Source: Candidatus Hydrogenedentes bacterium CG07_land_8_20_14_0_80_42_17 (lineage in GTDB: Bacteria > UBA8481). From it: a DNA stretch of 18,033 nt. The notes under the pieces were generated by a model that was not told the DNA's origin, ran no database searches, and saw only the letters and a list, made by a program, of their open reading frames with translations. The stretch covers positions 7,802-25,834 of the forward strand of contig PEWQ01000179.1 in assembly GCA_002780065.1 (NCBI GenBank), given 5' to 3'. This document shows, one piece after another, positions 16,676-18,033 of this stretch; within the stretch, counting starts at the first letter, position 1, and the number at the start of each line of letters is the position of its first letter. Position numbers and translations under genes: made by a program.

Positions 16676-17818
16676 ATGAAAATGACAAGAAAAATAAGTT
16701 TATTTCGAATCGGCATTATCTTCGCACTATTCATTTCAGTTCTGACTCTTGCGGGTTCTAGCGGAGCGGAGACCGAGAGAGAACTAACGCGGAAACGACT
16801 CCAGAACGAATCAGAGATGCGCAGTGCCAGGTCTGAGCTGGAGAGAATTGACGCTGAATTAGCCAGACTAAGACGCGCTTCTAGAACTACTCAGACTCGG
16901 CTTAGAGAAGCAGAACTTGAGTTGAAGAAAGCGATAGAGGAATTGAATGTTCAGCAGGGCAGAGTCAAAAGTGTAAAGAATGAAGTGACTGCTCTTTCAA
17001 ATAAAATTGTAGTTACATCAGAGATGATTCAGAGAAGCAGAGAGATGCTTGCGAAACGGGCTAGGAGTCTGCTAAAGCTTTCGAGAATCTCGCGCATGGA
17101 GTTTTTAATTAAGTCTGATGATGCTGTTGAGATGGAACTTCGCAGTCGTCTGCTCATGAATGTTTCCGGCGCTGACGTGGTACTGATCGACAATACTGTA
17201 GAAGCAAAAAGAAATTTGGAGGCGAGAAAAGCAGAGCGTGACAGAACTCTGTTACTCCTTGTTGATGAAGAGCGTAAATTGACTGCGGCAAAGAATAACG
17301 TTGCGGCGCGCAGATTGGCATTACAAAGAACTAAAGATGAATTACAGAGGCAAACGGCAAGCACCGAAGATACTCGACGAAAAACCTTGTCGATGATTAA
17401 CAGAATTAAAACTCAGTTGGCCGCGATTCAAGAAAAACTTAGAATTATTTCGGCGCGGCATTCTACTCCGACTCGCTTCACTGCTCCAACATCAGGACCG
17501 TATTTCAGGCCGGACGGAGTAAGCCTTCCGGGTGTTTATGTAAAGGCAAGTCCTGGCACAAATGTAAAGGCGATTGCTGAAGGCGAGGTTGTATCGATTC
17601 AGAGTATGCACGGATTAGGGCAAACTTTAATTCTTGGTCACGGCGGCAATTTGACAAGCGTTTATGCAAATCTTTCGAGTGTAAATGTTTCGATAGGTGA
17701 TGATGTATCCAGAGGAACAATGATTGCAAAGTCGGGTATTTCACCCTACGGCAACGCCTACTATTTTGCCGTTTACAAAAATGGAGTTGCTCAAAATCCA
17801 ATGACCTTTTTGAGGTAA
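16676..17818 (+). CDS. EnvC-like secreted coiled-coil protein with degenerate LytM (M23) domain
   Basis: 380 residues, plus strand. Signal peptide about 1-31 (ISLFRIGIIFALFISVLTLA, cleavage near SSGA-E). A long coiled coil at about 32-260 precedes a C-terminal LytM/M23 fold (about 280-380; VKASPGTNVKAIAEGEVV, LGQTLILGHGGNLTSVYANL). Active M23 peptidases need H and D of an HxGxD motif and a terminal HxH. Here these positions read PGVYVK and YYFAV, and YAHL is YANL. It should therefore not cleave, and fits EnvC-type activators of cell-separation amidases. ATG 16676 was chosen over TTG 16667 in the same frame; ATG 16682 is also possible. It is divergent from prfB. From memory, envC-like genes often sit beside ftsEX, which is not in view. 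It is followed by repeats, with no clear terminator. Confidence 0.85.
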   Translation: MKMTRKISLFRIGIIFALFISVLTLAGSSGAETERELTRKRLQNESEMRSARSELERIDAELARLRRASRTTQTRLREAELELKKAIEELNVQQGRVKSVKNEVTALSNKIVVTSEMIQRSREMLAKRARSLLKLSRISRMEFLIKSDDAVEMELRSRLLMNVSGADVVLIDNTVEAKRNLEARKAERDRTLLLLVDEERKLTAAKNNVAARRLALQRTKDELQRQTASTEDTRRKTLSMINRIKTQLAAIQEKLRIISARHSTPTRFTAPTSGPYFRPDGVSLPGVYVKASPGTNVKAIAEGEVVSIQSMHGLGQTLILGHGGNLTSVYANLSSVNVSIGDDVSRGTMIAKSGISPYGNAYYFAVYKNGVAQNPMTFLR

Positions 17819-17879
17819 GAAGAATTACTGGAGTCTCCCGAAAAAATAAAGCTCTTTTCTTTCATGCCGATACAGAAGT

Positions 17880-17904
17880 GTAGGGGCGAACCTATGTGTT
17901 CTAC
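17880..17904. repeat. GTAGGGGCGAACC-type intergenic repeat, partial
   Basis: The sequence starts GTAGGGGCGAACCTATGTGT and carries GTAG/CTAC at its ends and an inner TAGG/CCTA pair. It resembles palindromic GTAGGGGCGAACC repeats I recall from many bacterial intergenic regions, but only a portion is present. The 215 bp after the EnvC-like gene otherwise holds only repeats. Confidence 0.45.
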
Positions 17905-17922
17905 CAAATATAATAACATTGC

Positions 17923-17970
17923 GACGTCATGGAGGCACAGACGCCACGCGTCAATGGACGCCACGCGTCA
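17923..17970. repeat. GC-rich repeat, second copy
   Basis: GACGTCATGGAGGCACAG (17923-17940) matches the left edge of the 94-bp element except one base (GACGTTATGGAGGCACAG). It is followed by the 17-bp unit CGCGTCAATGGACGCCA (17947-17963) and a partial second unit CGCGTCA. The unit differs from the 13695 copy by a terminal T to A. The right inverted arm is missing, so this copy is truncated or of another subtype. Confidence 0.8.
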
Positions 17971-17981
17971 AAGAACATGTG

Positions 17982-18033
17982 AAATAATTGAAAAATGAAA
18001 ATTGGAAAAATAAAATTTTCAATTTGCACTTTC
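17982..18033. repeat. AT-rich dispersed repeat, copy R3 (runs off the window)
   Basis: AAATAATTGAAAAATGAAAA then TTGGAAAAAT is identical to R2 over 30 bases, then AAAATTTTCAATTTGCACTTT as in R1. It continues past the window end. Here the AT-rich part follows the GC-rich part, the opposite order from R2, so the two modules are shuffled. Confidence 0.85.

Noticed and set aside
17880-17904. Terminator for the EnvC-like gene
   Set aside because: The small TAGG/CCTA stem has no following T-run; it looks like an intergenic repeat fragment.

Overview
This window (about 40% G+C, not counted exactly) is a bacterial chromosome segment. Nearly all genes lie on the minus strand; the one clear exception is an EnvC-like gene at the right end. 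Gene content is mostly housekeeping: primary sigma factor, DNA primase, GrpE/DnaJ, PrmA, RsmE and release factor 2. Separate signals point to an envelope-building bacterium: a long FtsA/PilM-type ATPase, a LytM-domain amidase activator, a polytopic membrane protein and a TadG-like anchored protein. I cannot name the species or phylum. The RpoD with its long non-conserved insert, the FtsA-like protein with a beta-rich tail and the intergenic AT-rich/GC-rich repeats suggest an uncultured or poorly sampled lineage, but that is inference.

Layout, in the direction of minus-strand transcription (right to left). At 16562-13786 are prfB, read through a classic CTT-TGA-C programmed +1 frameshift, and a membrane protein starting 4 bases after it. 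From 13785 to 13475 is a gene-free stretch holding two repeat types. At 13474-10769 is a three-gene accessory block: an alanine-rich secreted protein with four symmetrically placed cysteines, a membrane-anchored coiled-coil protein, and a membrane-anchored double-HKD phospholipase D-family enzyme. Another repeat follows. At 10576-6448 is a stress/translation-modification group: TadG-like protein, grpE, dnaJ, prmA, rsmE. After a 178-bp gap with a good promoter candidate comes 6269-1: HIT protein, stand-alone Smr protein, FtsA-like ATPase, dnaG and rpoD. The last four of these are tied by three consecutive 4-base start/stop overlaps, so it looks like one macromolecular-synthesis operon. The rpoD 3' end leaves the window.

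On the plus strand, 16676-17818 encodes a secreted coiled-coil protein with a degenerate LytM domain, divergent from prfB. It is followed by 215 bp made of three kinds of intergenic repeat.

The most noteworthy items are the prfB recoding site, the three-gene envelope cassette lying between two copies of the same AT-rich repeat, the symmetric-cysteine helical hairpin protein in that cassette, and the modular repeats themselves. Several start codons were moved inward from the longest possible reading frame on Shine-Dalgarno or overlap evidence (dnaG, prmA, grpE, TadG-like, membrane protein, EnvC-like).
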